Shown here one piece after another: positions 31,324 to 40,653 of a DNA stretch of 64,000 nucleotides. Made by a program: the position numbers and the translations under genes. The stretch spans positions 542,492 through 606,491 of the forward strand of contig NZ_HE997644.1 of assembly GCF_000312485.1 (NCBI RefSeq). Direction: 5' to 3'. The stretch's first letter is position 1; each line of letters starts with the position of its first letter. The notes under the pieces were generated by a model, which saw only the letters and a program-made list of their open reading frames with translations, made no database searches and was not told where the DNA came from. Source of the DNA: Yersinia massiliensis CCUG 53443. GTDB lineage: Bacteria > Pseudomonadota > Gammaproteobacteria > Enterobacterales > Enterobacteriaceae.

Positions 31324-31887
31324 ATGTTAAAAAATAGCCTGCTTATATTGTCCCTACTGCTAACACCATTGCTTGTCAGCGCCCACTCCATTCAGAATAA
31401 CCAACGAGTGCCGCCCGTTGGCGTCAGCGATAAAGGCGAACTGGATTACGATAAAGCTACTAATCAGTTTAGCTATAAAAACTGGAATAGCTCGCAATTG
31501 CCCGGCAAAGTACGAGTGATTCAACACATCGCTGGACGAACTTCTGCAAAAGAGTTGAATGCGCCCCTCGTGGAAGCCATCAAGCGCGCTAATCTGCCAC
31601 ACGAACATTACCAAACGACGACAATCGTCAATACCGATGACGCAATCATTGGTACAGCTATGTTTGTACGCAACAGCATTGAAGACAGTAAGCGTGAGTT
31701 CCCTTGGTCACAGTTTGTGGTCGACAGCAACGGGAATGTCAAAAAGGCATGGGGCTTAGCGGATAAAGGCTCTACCGTTGTGGTGTTGGATCAACAAGGG
31801 AATGTGAATTTCGTCAAAGATGGCGCACTGACACCAGAAGAGGTGCAGCAGGTTATCGACCAACTGCACCAACTTGTTAAGCAGTAA
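31324..31887 (+). CDS. ytfJ: YtfJ, periplasmic thioredoxin-fold protein
   Basis: Small secreted protein of the YtfJ family (thioredoxin-like fold, function unknown). The signal peptide is residues 1-20 (SLLLTPLLVSA). The mature domain includes LPGKVRVIQHIAGRTSAKELNAP, a TlpA-like beta-alpha start. No CxxC motif is present, so it is not a classical disulfide exchanger. The C-terminal part reads VVVLDQQGNVNFVKDG. The 187 residues match the family. It lies convergent to cysQ. Confidence 0.85.
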   Translation: MLKNSLLILSLLLTPLLVSAHSIQNNQRVPPVGVSDKGELDYDKATNQFSYKNWNSSQLPGKVRVIQHIAGRTSAKELNAPLVEAIKRANLPHEHYQTTTIVNTDDAIIGTAMFVRNSIEDSKREFPWSQFVVDSNGNVKKAWGLADKGSTVVVLDQQGNVNFVKDGALTPEEVQQVIDQLHQLVKQ

Positions 31888-31899
31888 TTTTCTTTTCGC

Positions 31900-31937
31900 A
31901 CTTAGGTATTCGTCTAGAACTTAGGTATGCGTCTAGA
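31900..31937. repeat. 19-base tandem duplication between ytfJ and cysQ
   Basis: Two units at 31900-31918 and 31919-31937, ACTTAGGTATTCGTCTAGA and the same with one change (T to G). The second overlaps the last codon of cysQ. Confidence 0.95.
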
Positions 31938-32673
31938 ATAACGACACTCTAAAGCCGGGGTTCAGGAATGATTCACGTGGGGTATAAGATAGTGGTTTAC
32001 CCTGCCAATCGTGAACCTGAGCCCCAGCCGCAATAGCAACGGCATGCCCAGCGGCGGTATCCCACACATTGGTTGGCCCAAAACGGGGATACAGTTGAGC
32101 CTTCCCTTCAGCCACCAAACAGAATTTAAGTGATGAGCCGACTGCCACTGTCTGGTGTTCACCCAGTTGCGCCAGATAATCTTCCAGTTCGGCGTCACTG
32201 TGTGAGCGGCTCACAACCACTAACGGTGGAAGTGCGTCACGTACCTGAATCTCCATACGACGCCCCCCCTCCTCTTTCCATGCTCGATCGTTTTCTGCGC
32301 TGTACATCACATCGGTCACTGGCGCATATACCACGCCCAGCACTGGTTCGCCTTTATCGATCAACGCAATATTCACGGTGAATTCACCATTGCGATTCAA
32401 AAACTCTTTCGTGCCATCTAGCGGGTCAACCAGCCAATAACGCTGCCAATACTGACGTTCCGCCCAAACTGGCGGATCTTCCTCTGATAACAACGGAATA
32501 TCCGGTGTCAGCACGGCTAATCTCGCCTTAATAATCTGGTGAGCAGCAAGATCAGCGGCAGTCACGGGTGAATCATCTTTTTTATGGGCCACATCAAGGG
32601 GTATTTCACCCTGATAGACCGCCATAATCGCCACGCCTGCTTCGCGGGCTAGCTGGCAAATTTGCTCTAACAT
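31933..32673 (-). CDS. cysQ: 3'(2'),5'-bisphosphate nucleotidase CysQ
   Basis: Degrades 3'-phosphoadenosine 5'-phosphate, the by-product of sulfate assimilation, and is lithium-sensitive. It is an inositol monophosphatase-fold protein with metal ligands in SEEDPPVW and [12 protein letters not shown], and the distal [16 protein letters not shown] motif. I start at [13 protein letters not shown] (32673), where GGGGGG precedes the ATG, giving 246 residues like E. coli CysQ. The in-frame ATG eight codons earlier lacks a ribosome site. Confidence 0.96.
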   Translation of the reverse strand: MLEQICQLAREAGVAIMAVYQGEIPLDVAHKKDDSPVTAADLAAHQIIKARLAVLTPDIPLLSEEDPPVWAERQYWQRYWLVDPLDGTKEFLNRNGEFTVNIALIDKGEPVLGVVYAPVTDVMYSAENDRAWKEEGGRRMEIQVRDALPPLVVVSRSHSDAELEDYLAQLGEHQTVAVGSSLKFCLVAEGKAQLYPRFGPTNVWDTAAGHAVAIAAGAQVHDWQGKPLSYTPRESFLNPGFRVSLF

Positions 32674-33074
32674 TATTCCCCCCTTGGTATTTTGCATTAT
32701 GTCGAATATTGATAGTCAGAATACACCAGATGATAATGATTATTTAAATCGGCATATCCAAGACATGAATGTTGCGGTTAAGCAGCCTCAAATCCGAAGA
32801 ATATCGCGTTACTTACAGTTTAGAACGCCATACTAAAAAAATATTGAATCCTCTTTTGCCGCGATTGACCCACGGACAAACAAACATCCCACCCAACTAC
32901 CATGACTTTCGAAGAACATTCAATAAAATCAGCGGCATTAACCTGCAACAACTGTGAACTTATGCGCGGTATCTGACGCTGATATCTGCCAAACTTCACA
33001 CTTTGTTTTAGCAATTATTTAAATTTACATATTCTTTTGCGATACATGTCTAATAGTTTTTAATGGAGAAAGCC
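32674..33074. other. cysQ-cpdB divergent intergenic region
   Basis: 401 AT-rich bases holding the promoters of both genes and a possible Fur-like site. A 60-codon frame on either strand lacks a ribosome-binding site or coding character. Confidence 0.4.
32732..32750 (+). promoter_or_regulatory. Fur-box-like sequence
   Basis: GATAATGATTATTTAAATC matches the 19-base Fur consensus at 14 positions, the left half perfectly and the right half poorly. Neither flanking gene is a usual Fur target, so a chance AT-rich match is quite possible. Confidence 0.25.
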
Positions 33075-35048
33075 ATGATCAAGCGTCCGCTGACGTTATC
33101 CCTCCTTGCCAGCCTAATTGCAGTCGCAACATCAGTGTCGATGACGACAGCACAGGCTGCCACCGTTGACTTGCGCGTTCTGGAAACCACTGACTTGCAT
33201 AGCAACATGATGGATTTCGATTACTACAAAGATAAGCCGACTGAGAAGTTCGGTCTGGTACGTACTGCAAGTCTGATTGAAGCAGCCCGCCAGCAAGCAA
33301 CGAATAGCGTGCTAGTGGATAACGGTGATTTGATTCAAGGCAGCCCGCTTGGCGACTATATGGCCGCAAAGGGATTAAAAGCGGGTGATATTCATCCTGT
33401 CTACAAGGCCATGAACACACTGGATTATGCCGTCGGTAATATCGGTAATCACGAGTTCAACTATGGGCTAGATTATCTGAAGAAATCACTCGCGGGCGCA
33501 AAATTCCCTTATGTGAATGCCAACGTGATCGATGTTAAGACCGGTAAACCGCTGTTCCAACCTTATTTGATTGTCGATACGCCAGTAAAAGATCGTGAAG
33601 GGAAAACCCATAACTTACGCATCGGCTATATCGGTTTTGTGCCTCCACAAGTGATGATTTGGGATAAAGCCAATCTGAGCGGCAAAGTCACGGTTAACGA
33701 CATCACCGAAACGGCTAAAAAATGGGTGCCGGAGATGCGTAAACAAGGTGCTGATTTGGTCGTTGCCATTCCGCATTCAGGGCTATCCAGTGACCCATAT
33801 AAAACTATGGCTGAAAACTCCGTTTATTACCTCAGCCAAGTGCCGGGCATTGATGCCATCATGTTCGGTCATGCTCACGCTGTTTTCCCAAGTAAAGATT
33901 TTGCCGCGATTAAAGGCGCAGATATTGCTCAAGGCACATTAAACGGTATTCCTGCCGTCATGCCGGGCCAGTGGGGCGACCATCTGGGTGTGGTCGATTT
34001 TGTGCTGAATAACGACCAAGGCCCATGGCAGGTCACTCAGGCTAAAGCGGAAGCTCGTCCTATTTACGATAAAGCGGCACAAAAATCGCTGGCGGCAGAA
34101 GATGCAAATTTGGTTAAAGTGCTAGCGGCAGACCATCAAGGTACGCGTGATTTTGTGAGCAAACCGATCGGGAAAGCATCAGACAATATGTATAGCTATC
34201 TGGCGCTGATCCAAGACGATCCCACCGTACAAATCGTGAATAATGCACAACGCGCCTATACCGAACACTTTATTCAAGGCGATCCTGATTTGGCTGAACT
34301 GCCGGTGCTCTCTGCCGCTGCCCCCTTTAAAGCCGGTGGCCGTAAAAATGACCCTGCCAGTTTTGTTGAAGTTGAAAAAGGTGAGTTAACCTTCCGTAAT
34401 GCCGCTGATTTATACCTCTATCCGAACACGTTAGTGGTGGTGAAAGCCAGTGGGGCCGAAGTGAAGCAGTGGCTGGAGTGCTCTGCGGCGCAATTTAATC
34501 AAATTGATATCAACAGCAGTAAGCCACAGTCACTGATCAACTGGGATGGCTTCCGCACTTATAATTTCGATGTCATCGATGGTGTAAATTATGAAATTGA
34601 TGTCAGCCAGCCAGCACGTTATGACGGTGAATGCGCACTGATCAATGATAAAGCGGAGCGTATTAAAAACCTGACGTTTAATGGCAAACCTATCGATCCG
34701 AAAGCCATGTTCTTGGTTGCGACCAATAACTATCGCGCTTATAGCGGTAAATTTGCAGGGACAGGCGATAGCCATATCGCTTTCGCATCACCAGATGAAA
34801 ACCGTTCTGTGCTGTCCGCTTATATTAGTGCTGAAACCAAAAAGCATGGGCAAGTGACCCCGCAAGCCGATAACAACTGGCGTTTAGCGACACTTGAGAG
34901 CAAGCAGCCACTGGATATCCGTTTTGAAACCTCACCAAGTGCCAAAGCTGCTGAATTTATTAAACAAAAAGCACAGTACCCGATGACAGCGCAAGGGGCT
35001 GATGAGATTGGTTTTGAGATCTATCGCCTCGATTTGCAACAGAAGTAA
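33075..35048 (+). CDS. cpdB: 2',3'-cyclic-nucleotide 2'-phosphodiesterase/3'-nucleotidase CpdB
   Basis: Periplasmic metallophosphoesterase that releases nucleosides from cyclic and 3' nucleotides. The signal peptide ([20 protein letters not shown]) ends near AQAA. The metal ligands lie in [38 protein letters not shown] and [13 protein letters not shown]-terminal 5'-nucleotidase domain follows. GGAG stands about eight bases before the ATG at 33075, supporting this start over one four codons earlier. 657 residues. Confidence 0.96.
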   Translation: MIKRPLTLSLLASLIAVATSVSMTTAQAATVDLRVLETTDLHSNMMDFDYYKDKPTEKFGLVRTASLIEAARQQATNSVLVDNGDLIQGSPLGDYMAAKGLKAGDIHPVYKAMNTLDYAVGNIGNHEFNYGLDYLKKSLAGAKFPYVNANVIDVKTGKPLFQPYLIVDTPVKDREGKTHNLRIGYIGFVPPQVMIWDKANLSGKVTVNDITETAKKWVPEMRKQGADLVVAIPHSGLSSDPYKTMAENSVYYLSQVPGIDAIMFGHAHAVFPSKDFAAIKGADIAQGTLNGIPAVMPGQWGDHLGVVDFVLNNDQGPWQVTQAKAEARPIYDKAAQKSLAAEDANLVKVLAADHQGTRDFVSKPIGKASDNMYSYLALIQDDPTVQIVNNAQRAYTEHFIQGDPDLAELPVLSAAAPFKAGGRKNDPASFVEVEKGELTFRNAADLYLYPNTLVVVKASGAEVKQWLECSAAQFNQIDINSSKPQSLINWDGFRTYNFDVIDGVNYEIDVSQPARYDGECALINDKAERIKNLTFNGKPIDPKAMFLVATNNYRAYSGKFAGTGDSHIAFASPDENRSVLSAYISAETKKHGQVTPQADNNWRLATLESKQPLDIRFETSPSAKAAEFIKQKAQYPMTAQGADEIGFEIYRLDLQQK

Positions 35049-35134
35049 TTTTGTCACCTAAGTAATCGGTTCACCACAGTGCTTTTCGGGGCGCTGTGGT
35101 GGACGCTAATACCTCGTCGTGGTTATATCGCAAT

Positions 35135-35165
35135 CTATAACATGTATTTATTATACATGTTATAG
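35135..35165 (+). promoter_or_regulatory. NsrR operator upstream of ytfE
   Basis: A perfect inverted repeat with 13-base arms and a five-base centre. The inner 23 bases, AACATGTATTT-A-TTATACATGTT, fit the 11-1-11 NsrR consensus (AAGATGCATTT-type half-sites). ytfE is the strongest known NsrR target in enterics, and nsrR is in this window. The site ends 28 bases before the ytfE ATG. Confidence 0.85.
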
Positions 35166-35193
35166 GTTTTTAATTACTCACTGAGGTGTCATC

Positions 35194-35859
35194 ATGGATT
35201 ACCGCAATCAATCTCTGGGTGCGTTAGCTATTGCCATTCCACGGGCTACAAAACTATTTCGCCATTATCAGCTCGATTTTTGCTGTGGTGGTAAGCAAAC
35301 CCTTTTACGGGCCGCCAATAAGCTGGCACTGGATATTGATGAGCTGGAAGCCCAGTTGAGCGCATTGCAAGATGAACCACATTCATCTGAAGATTGGCAG
35401 CAACAGCCACTCACGAATCTCATTGATTTTATTATCAGCCGCTACCATAACCGCCATCGTGAGCAGTTGCCGGAATTGATTCTGATGGCTGAAAAAGTTG
35501 AACGCGTCCATGGCGAAAAACCAGCATGTCCACGCGGGTTAGCCGCTGAGCTCACTGCAATCTTGGAAGAACTGACCCAACATATGTACAAAGAGGAACA
35601 GATTTTGTTCCCAATGATTCAACGTGGTATGGGGGCTCAAGCGGGTGGCCCTATCTTCGTGATGGAAGCAGAGCATGATGCCGTTGGACAGCAGTTAGAG
35701 GTGGTAAAGCAACTGACGCAAAATATGACGCCACCAGAGGCTGCTTGTAATACTTGGCGCGCACTTTACACCGGCATCAATGAATTCATCACTGACCTCA
35801 TGGAACATATTCATCTGGAAAACAATTTACTGTTTCCCCGCGCATTAAAAGGTGAATGA
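35194..35859 (+). CDS. ytfE: Di-iron iron-sulfur cluster repair protein YtfE (Ric/ScdA)
   Basis: Hemerythrin-like protein that repairs nitrosatively or oxidatively damaged iron-sulfur clusters. The N-terminal ScdA domain has the conserved CCGG motif in [10 protein letters not shown]. The C-terminal hemerythrin-like bundle holds His/Glu ligands ([51 protein letters not shown]). 221 residues, as in E. coli. The palindrome upstream predicts induction by nitric oxide through NsrR. Confidence 0.96.
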   Translation: MDYRNQSLGALAIAIPRATKLFRHYQLDFCCGGKQTLLRAANKLALDIDELEAQLSALQDEPHSSEDWQQQPLTNLIDFIISRYHNRHREQLPELILMAEKVERVHGEKPACPRGLAAELTAILEELTQHMYKEEQILFPMIQRGMGAQAGGPIFVMEAEHDAVGQQLEVVKQLTQNMTPPEAACNTWRALYTGINEFITDLMEHIHLENNLLFPRALKGE

Positions 35860-35950
35860 TTTCACTACCAGCCTTGGCGACTTCGTATTCAATGCAAAAG
35901 GGCGACATGATGTCGCCCTTTGTCTTAACACTGCGGATGGAAATGTCAAA

Positions 35951-35982
35951 AGATAGCAATTACAGAAGATAGAAATTACAGA
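35951..35982. repeat. 16-base tandem duplication covering the fklB stop
   Basis: AGATAGCAATTACAGA (35951-35966) is followed by AGATAGAAATTACAGA (35967-35982), one mismatch. The right unit contains the fklB stop codon, so a second stop-containing copy lies just behind the gene. Confidence 0.9.
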
Positions 35983-36596
35983 ATTTCCAGCAGTTCCACT
36001 TCAAACATCAGCGTACTAAATGGTGGAATAGTTGCACCTGCGCCACGCTCGCCATAAGCCAGATTATGTGGGATATATAACTTCCATTTAGAGCCGACTG
36101 GCATCATAGACAATGCTTCGATCCAACCAGGGATAACACCACTGACGGGGAACTCTGCTGGCTGACCACGCTCAACTGAGCTATCAAATACCGTACCATC
36201 GACCAAACGACCGGTATAGTGAACACGCACACGGTCCTGACGGGATGGAATTGGGCCATCACCCGCTTGCAACACAGAGAACTGCAAACCAGATTCCGTG
36301 GTGGTCACGTCATCACGTTTCGCATTGTCTTCCAAGAAGGTTTTCCCTTCTTCGACCAATGCTTGCTGGCGCTCAACACGGACTTGATCGGCGCGCTCAT
36401 GAACTTCACGCAGTGCACGATGCACGACGTCAACGGGGACGGTCGGTGTATTCCCTTCCATCGCATCACGCAAACCTGCCAACAGTGCTTCTGGCAATAA
36501 ACCTTCCAGCCCGGACTCTTGCAATTGCTGCCCGATTTGTAAACCAATCCCGTAGCTCGCTTGCGCTTCAACGCTATCAAAAGAAGGGGTTGTCAT
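35976..36596 (-). CDS. fklB: FKBP-type peptidyl-prolyl isomerase FklB (FKBP22)
   Basis: Prolyl isomerase of the dimeric FKBP22 type. The N-terminal helical dimerisation domain (about 1-90, [18 protein letters not shown]) is followed by the FKBP catalytic domain. This has [31 protein letters not shown] and [15 protein letters not shown] start at [11 protein letters not shown] (36596) with AAAGGAAAA before it. 206 residues, like E. coli FklB. There is no signal peptide, so it is probably cytoplasmic. Confidence 0.95.
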   Translation of the reverse strand: MTTPSFDSVEAQASYGIGLQIGQQLQESGLEGLLPEALLAGLRDAMEGNTPTVPVDVVHRALREVHERADQVRVERQQALVEEGKTFLEDNAKRDDVTTTESGLQFSVLQAGDGPIPSRQDRVRVHYTGRLVDGTVFDSSVERGQPAEFPVSGVIPGWIEALSMMPVGSKWKLYIPHNLAYGERGAGATIPPFSTLMFEVELLEIL

Positions 36597-36772
36597 GGGT
36601 TTTCCTTTAGTGGCTTTTTCATGTCGAAGCCGCAAGCATAACAGCAGCAGGGGAGCGCGGTAAAATCTTGCGTCGTGAATGATGACTTTTGTCGTAGAAA
36701 AAGAAACAATGACAGCAGGCTAACGGGAAATACTCAGTTTAGGTATGATAATCGTCTGCCTTTTGGCATCAG

Positions 36773-36810
36773 GCAGTTAGCCACTATATTCGCAGTTAGC
36801 AACTATACTT
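36773..36810. repeat. 19-base tandem duplication upstream of ytfB
   Basis: Units at 36773-36791 and 36792-36810 share GCAGTTAGC-ACTATA-T and differ at two positions. It lies about 70 bases before the ytfB start, so it may sit in the promoter. Confidence 0.9.
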
Positions 36811-36879
36811 AGAAACCTATGGACTTATCCTCCATCATTTTTATTTTATCTTGTTTTACGTTGTTGAAGAGAGGTCACC

Positions 36880-37641
36880 ATGGGCAGAATCGCGCCCAGG
36901 AGAAGGAAGAGTAATCGGATTTATCAGCCATTGCTGCACACTTGGCTAACGTTTAGGCAGAAGATCTTGCCGGACCCTAAAGAGGCCGATGAGCAATCCT
37001 TGATGTCCGAAACCAGTGCATCCGAACACATGTCCTCGGTTGAGGATGCGGCGGCGAATAATCCAGTTTCCCCTGAGGCCGTGGCAGCTGCCACGCCAGT
37101 AAGCGGCATCAAAGGGTTACTAGTGAAAATCTGGCATTTGCCGGACGGTTTTCAGTGGATGGAGCCATTGCCGTTCTTCCACCGTCGCTGGCTCATTATC
37201 GTCACCGCCATATTGTTATTAGCGTTGCTGTGGCCCGTATCACGCGATAATACCAATCGTTCCTTCCCTGTTAACGCACCGTCCACTGACGTACCGTTAC
37301 AGGCCCAGCTACAGGATAATCTTGATGCCCCGCCACCGCCAACAGTGGCTCCTCAAGTCGTGCCTGATACTCTGCAAGGGAACTGGCAGAGTTATCAGAT
37401 TCAGTCAGGAACAACGCTGGCGCAGTTATTCCGTGACAATAATCTGCCAGTCAATGAAGTTTTTGCGATGGCACAGGTTGAAGGTAGCGATAAGCCACTG
37501 AGTAATCTGAAAGCAGGCCAAGAAGTCAAAATCATGTTAGATGCTCAAGGCACTGTCGCTGCACTGGCCATTGAGACGACTGCCAATACAGAAGTGTTGT
37601 TTACTCGGCAAAGTGATGGCAGCTATCGCCGTGACCGTTAA
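36880..37641 (+). CDS. ytfB: YtfB, OapA/LysM-like cell-envelope protein
   Basis: Type II membrane protein; E. coli YtfB localises to the division septum through its OapA domain, which binds glycan strands. The cytoplasmic basic N-terminus (MGRIAPRRRKSNRI) leads to a hydrophobic segment at about 103-121 (LIIVTAILLLALLWPVS). A Pro-rich periplasmic linker follows, then the OapA domain (SYQIQSGTTLAQLFRDNNLP to the end). The 253 residues exceed the E. coli 212, mainly in the acidic/Ala-rich region at 30-75. Confidence 0.88.
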   Translation: MGRIAPRRRKSNRIYQPLLHTWLTFRQKILPDPKEADEQSLMSETSASEHMSSVEDAAANNPVSPEAVAAATPVSGIKGLLVKIWHLPDGFQWMEPLPFFHRRWLIIVTAILLLALLWPVSRDNTNRSFPVNAPSTDVPLQAQLQDNLDAPPPPTVAPQVVPDTLQGNWQSYQIQSGTTLAQLFRDNNLPVNEVFAMAQVEGSDKPLSNLKAGQEVKIMLDAQGTVAALAIETTANTEVLFTRQSDGSYRRDR

Positions 37642-37783
37642 CCGTTGCCGATAGTCACTTCTATCTCGCCCCTTATTTTCTTTGATATTGTCACTCAGTC
37701 ACTCCCGAATTAGGTTGTCTTCTGGATGGTTAACGCCATCCATAGACACTGCCGTATTCATAAATAAAGGGAGTAATTATGAT

Positions 37784-38233
37784 ATGAAATATAAGTTATC
37801 CTTTGCATTACTACTGACACCATTGAGTGTATTTGCGACGTTGCATTGTCCCGCGATTGATACTATCTCACGAATAGGGGGAACCTATTTGGCGACAAGC
37901 ACGGAAGGTGGTGAATGGATTGGTATGCTGCAAGGCCCCATTCCCCAACTGGCCGATATTCAAGATTTCAGTGAGGCGTTTTTGATACTTGATAGCGATA
38001 GGGATAAAGGTAATCTCATTGATCAGGGGAATTTTCAGAAATGCACTTATAACTTGGAGGCCCAAGATAAGCAGATAGACATGTACTATAAGAATAAAGA
38101 ATGGCTGGTTTCTATCAGTGGGAAACCGCACTGGAAGTACCACCAAACGCCGTTGTTTGAGATTTACATTTGTGCAGATGTGGCTGCCGAAGAATGCACG
38201 TTTGAAATGCTACCACAGGATTCTGATTCCTAA
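37784..38233 (+). CDS. Secreted DUF3757-family protein of unknown function
   Basis: The 149 residues begin with a clear signal peptide (MKYKLSFALLLTPLSVFA). The mature domain has four cysteines, in TLHCPAID, FQKCTYNL, YICADV and EECTFEM. It resembles the DUF3757 family seen in Yersinia and some pseudomonads; no function is known. In E. coli this position between ytfB and rplI has no such gene. The ATG at 37784 overlaps a two-codon ATG-ATA-TGA frame at 37779 that is closer to the GGGAG ribosome site. Confidence 0.7.
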   Translation: MKYKLSFALLLTPLSVFATLHCPAIDTISRIGGTYLATSTEGGEWIGMLQGPIPQLADIQDFSEAFLILDSDRDKGNLIDQGNFQKCTYNLEAQDKQIDMYYKNKEWLVSISGKPHWKYHQTPLFEIYICADVAAEECTFEMLPQDSDS

Positions 38234-38284
38234 CGCTTCTGAGTGAACCGTTAATTAACGATAAATTCCTGTTTGCCTGAAAGC

Positions 38285-38314
38285 AAAACGCCAGCACGAG
38301 GCTGGCGTTTTAAC
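38285..38314 (-). terminator. Terminator of the rpsF operon
   Basis: AAAACGCCAGC and GCTGGCGTTTT form an 11-pair stem with a loop of about five bases and T/A tails on both sides. It lies just past the rplI stop, facing the DUF3757 gene, and probably serves both. Confidence 0.85.
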
Positions 38315-38333
38315 AGGTTAACAGCAACGTAAC

Positions 38334-38786
38334 TTACGCTTCTGCAACCACAATCACGTTCAGTTTTGCGAATACGTCGCTGTGTACTTGGAAATCAACT
38401 TCATGATCACCAGTAGTACGCAGAACGCCATTCGGCAGACGAACTTCGCTCTTGCTCACTTCAACGCCAGCTGCAGTTACAGCGTCAGCGATGTCACGAG
38501 TACCAATAGAGCCGAACAGTTTGCCTTCATCGCCAGATTTAGAAGCGATAGTGACGCTGCCCAGTTCGTTAATTTTGGTTGCGCGAGCTTCAGCAGCAGC
38601 CAGAACCGCAGCCAATTTGGCTTCTAATTCTGCACGGCGTGCTTCAAAGAACTCAACGTTTTTCTTAGTTGCCGGAACAGCTTTACCTTGTGGAACCAAG
38701 AAGTTACGAGCGTAGCCCGCTTTAACGTTCACTTGGTCACCCAGGCTGCCCAGGTTTGCTACTTTATCAAGCAGAATAACTTGCAT
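38334..38786 (-). CDS. rplI: 50S ribosomal protein L9
   Basis: Large-subunit protein with two globular domains joined by a long helix. It begins [30 protein letters not shown], the L9 signature, with the connecting helix [18 protein letters not shown]. 150 residues. Last gene of rpsF-priB-rpsR-rplI. Confidence 0.98.
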   Translation of the reverse strand: MQVILLDKVANLGSLGDQVNVKAGYARNFLVPQGKAVPATKKNVEFFEARRAELEAKLAAVLAAAEARATKINELGSVTIASKSGDEGKLFGSIGTRDIADAVTAAGVEVSKSEVRLPNGVLRTTGDHEVDFQVHSDVFAKLNVIVVAEA

Positions 38787-38825
38787 TACCTTATCCTCTC
38801 AAAGTCGTTAATGGACAGTGGCCGA

Positions 38826-39378
<553 letters not shown>

Positions 39379-39383
39379 GGCAA

Positions 39384-39776
39384 TTACTCTTCAGAATCCC
39401 CAGCTTCGGAATCATCATTGGCTTCTGACGCGAAGTCGTGACGCTCACGGCGTTCGTCTTTCGCTTTAACCATTGGTGATGCTTCAGTTACCGCGTGCTT
39501 AACGCGCATAACCATGCTACGGATAACGGCGTCGTTGAAGCGGAAGTTTGTTTCCAGCTCATCGATCGCTTCCTGCGGTGCTTCAACGTTCAGCAGAACG
39601 TAGTGAGCTTTGTGCAGTTTATTGATCGGGTAAGCCAGTTGACGGCGGCCCCAGTCTTCCAGACGGTGGATCGTACCAGCAGCATTAGTGATAGTTGCAC
39701 TATAGCGCTCGATCATGCCCGGAACCTGTTCGCTTTGGTCAGGATGGACCATAAAAACGATTTCGTAATGACGCAT
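39384..39776 (-). CDS. rpsF: 30S ribosomal protein S6
   Basis: Platform protein that pairs with S18. It begins [21 protein letters not shown] and contains [20 protein letters not shown]. The C-terminal acidic tail ([13 protein letters not shown]) is the substrate region for RimK-type glutamylation in E. coli. 130 residues. First gene of the operon. Confidence 0.98.
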
Positions 39777-39803
39777 CGATTATTGCTCCTTACGGATTAT
39801 TCA

Positions 39804-39838
39804 GCCTCCTGATAGGGTCAACCGCGGCCCATGGAGGC
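39804..39838 (-). promoter_or_regulatory. Candidate S6:S18-binding leader hairpin of the rpsF operon
   Basis: In the rpsF mRNA leader, GCCTCC pairs with GGAGGC, enclosing GGG-CCGCGGTTGA-CCC. The enclosed CCG loop resembles the known S6:S18 autoregulatory RNA element of bacterial rpsF operons. It ends about 27 bases before the rpsF start, ahead of the AAGGAG ribosome site. Inferred from position and pairing. Confidence 0.55.
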
Positions 39839-39876
39839 AAGGAACGTGTTTGTGTGCGGCTGAAAAATGACGCGTC

Positions 39877-39905
39877 ACTATACTTGCCAGCGGCAGGAAA
39901 CTCAA
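39877..39905 (-). promoter_or_regulatory. Sigma-70 promoter of rpsF-priB-rpsR-rplI
   Basis: Minus strand: TTGAGT, 17-base spacer, TATAGT, then GACGCG at the start region. Leader length to the rpsF ATG is about 95 bases. Confidence 0.85.
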
Positions 39906-40187
39906 GGACAGACGGGGATTTATTCTTATTCTAGCCACTACTCGGTAAAAATCGCACTTTTTGCTCATTAATTAACCAATGGTTATCGATCCATTAGTCT
40001 GCTAAATCTTTCAATTAAATCATTAACTCAGCATGAATTTTATTCATTTTTTTTGATTAAGAGTATCAGTATTCACCTGTTTTTAAATAACCAAAAGCGA
40101 CTAGACTTATTGATATCCACCGCGTAATCAGCGGTACAGCGAGCTGAAAGTCATACAAAATAAGTAAATAAGATATTGGAGTCACCT

Positions 40188-40463
40188 ATGAAACGTATAT
40201 TCTTCATCGCAACCACATTGAGTTTACTTCTCTCCGCTAACAGTTTTGCTGCGACAGAAATCAGCCGTCAGGAAGCTATGCAACAGCAACGTGTCAGCAT
40301 TGGCGAAATTTCACTGAATCATAATGTAGTTTCACCCGATGATGCCGTCGCACAAATCAGTAAAATGGCGGATGAACGCGGCGCAACCGCCTACCACATT
40401 ACCCAGATGCATGAACCAGGGAGCAATACTTCGATTCGGGTGAATGCAGAGATTTATCGTTAG
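40188..40463 (+). CDS. DUF1471 periplasmic stress protein (YjfN/YjfY-like)
   Basis: 91 residues with a signal peptide (MKRIFFIATTLSLLLSANSFA). The DUF1471 core is IGEISLNHNVVSPDDAVAQI, ADERGATAYHITQM and the final strand SIRVNAEIYR. GGAG lies directly before the ATG at 40188; a TTG four codons upstream is inside that site. E. coli has yjfY next to rpsF and yjfN next to bsmA, and I cannot say which this corresponds to. No direct function known. Confidence 0.85.
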   Translation: MKRIFFIATTLSLLLSANSFAATEISRQEAMQQQRVSIGEISLNHNVVSPDDAVAQISKMADERGATAYHITQMHEPGSNTSIRVNAEIYR

Positions 40464-40534
40464 ACCCAACAACAAAGACAACACCAGCGAATCAGACGAC
40501 CAATAAAAAAACAGAAGTCCGTGATATGCCCTTC

Positions 40535-40561
40535 CCCCCAGTTTACTGGGGGTTCTTTTAT
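40535..40561 (+). terminator. Terminator after the DUF1471 gene
   Basis: CCCCCAG, loop TTTA, CTGGGGG, then TTCTTTTA. Confidence 0.8.
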
Positions 40562-40653
40562 CCCCTTCGTACTTGACGTTGCAGGGCTGTTAGCTTCGCT
40601 CTGTCACCCGAATCACTTGCTGCCTACCTGCAACGCCAATGACTTTGGCAGAT

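Larger units (their letters stand above)
39777..40187. other. rpsF leader/promoter and upstream region of the yjfN/yjfY-like gene
   Basis: 411 bases. The left 130 hold the rpsF leader hairpin and promoter. The right 280 are AT-rich with no gene that I can support. Confidence 0.6.

Noticed and set aside
39777-40187. A gene in the AT-rich space upstream of the yjfN/yjfY-like gene
   Set aside because: No frame above 40 codons with a ribosome site; only the rpsF promoter and leader are supported.
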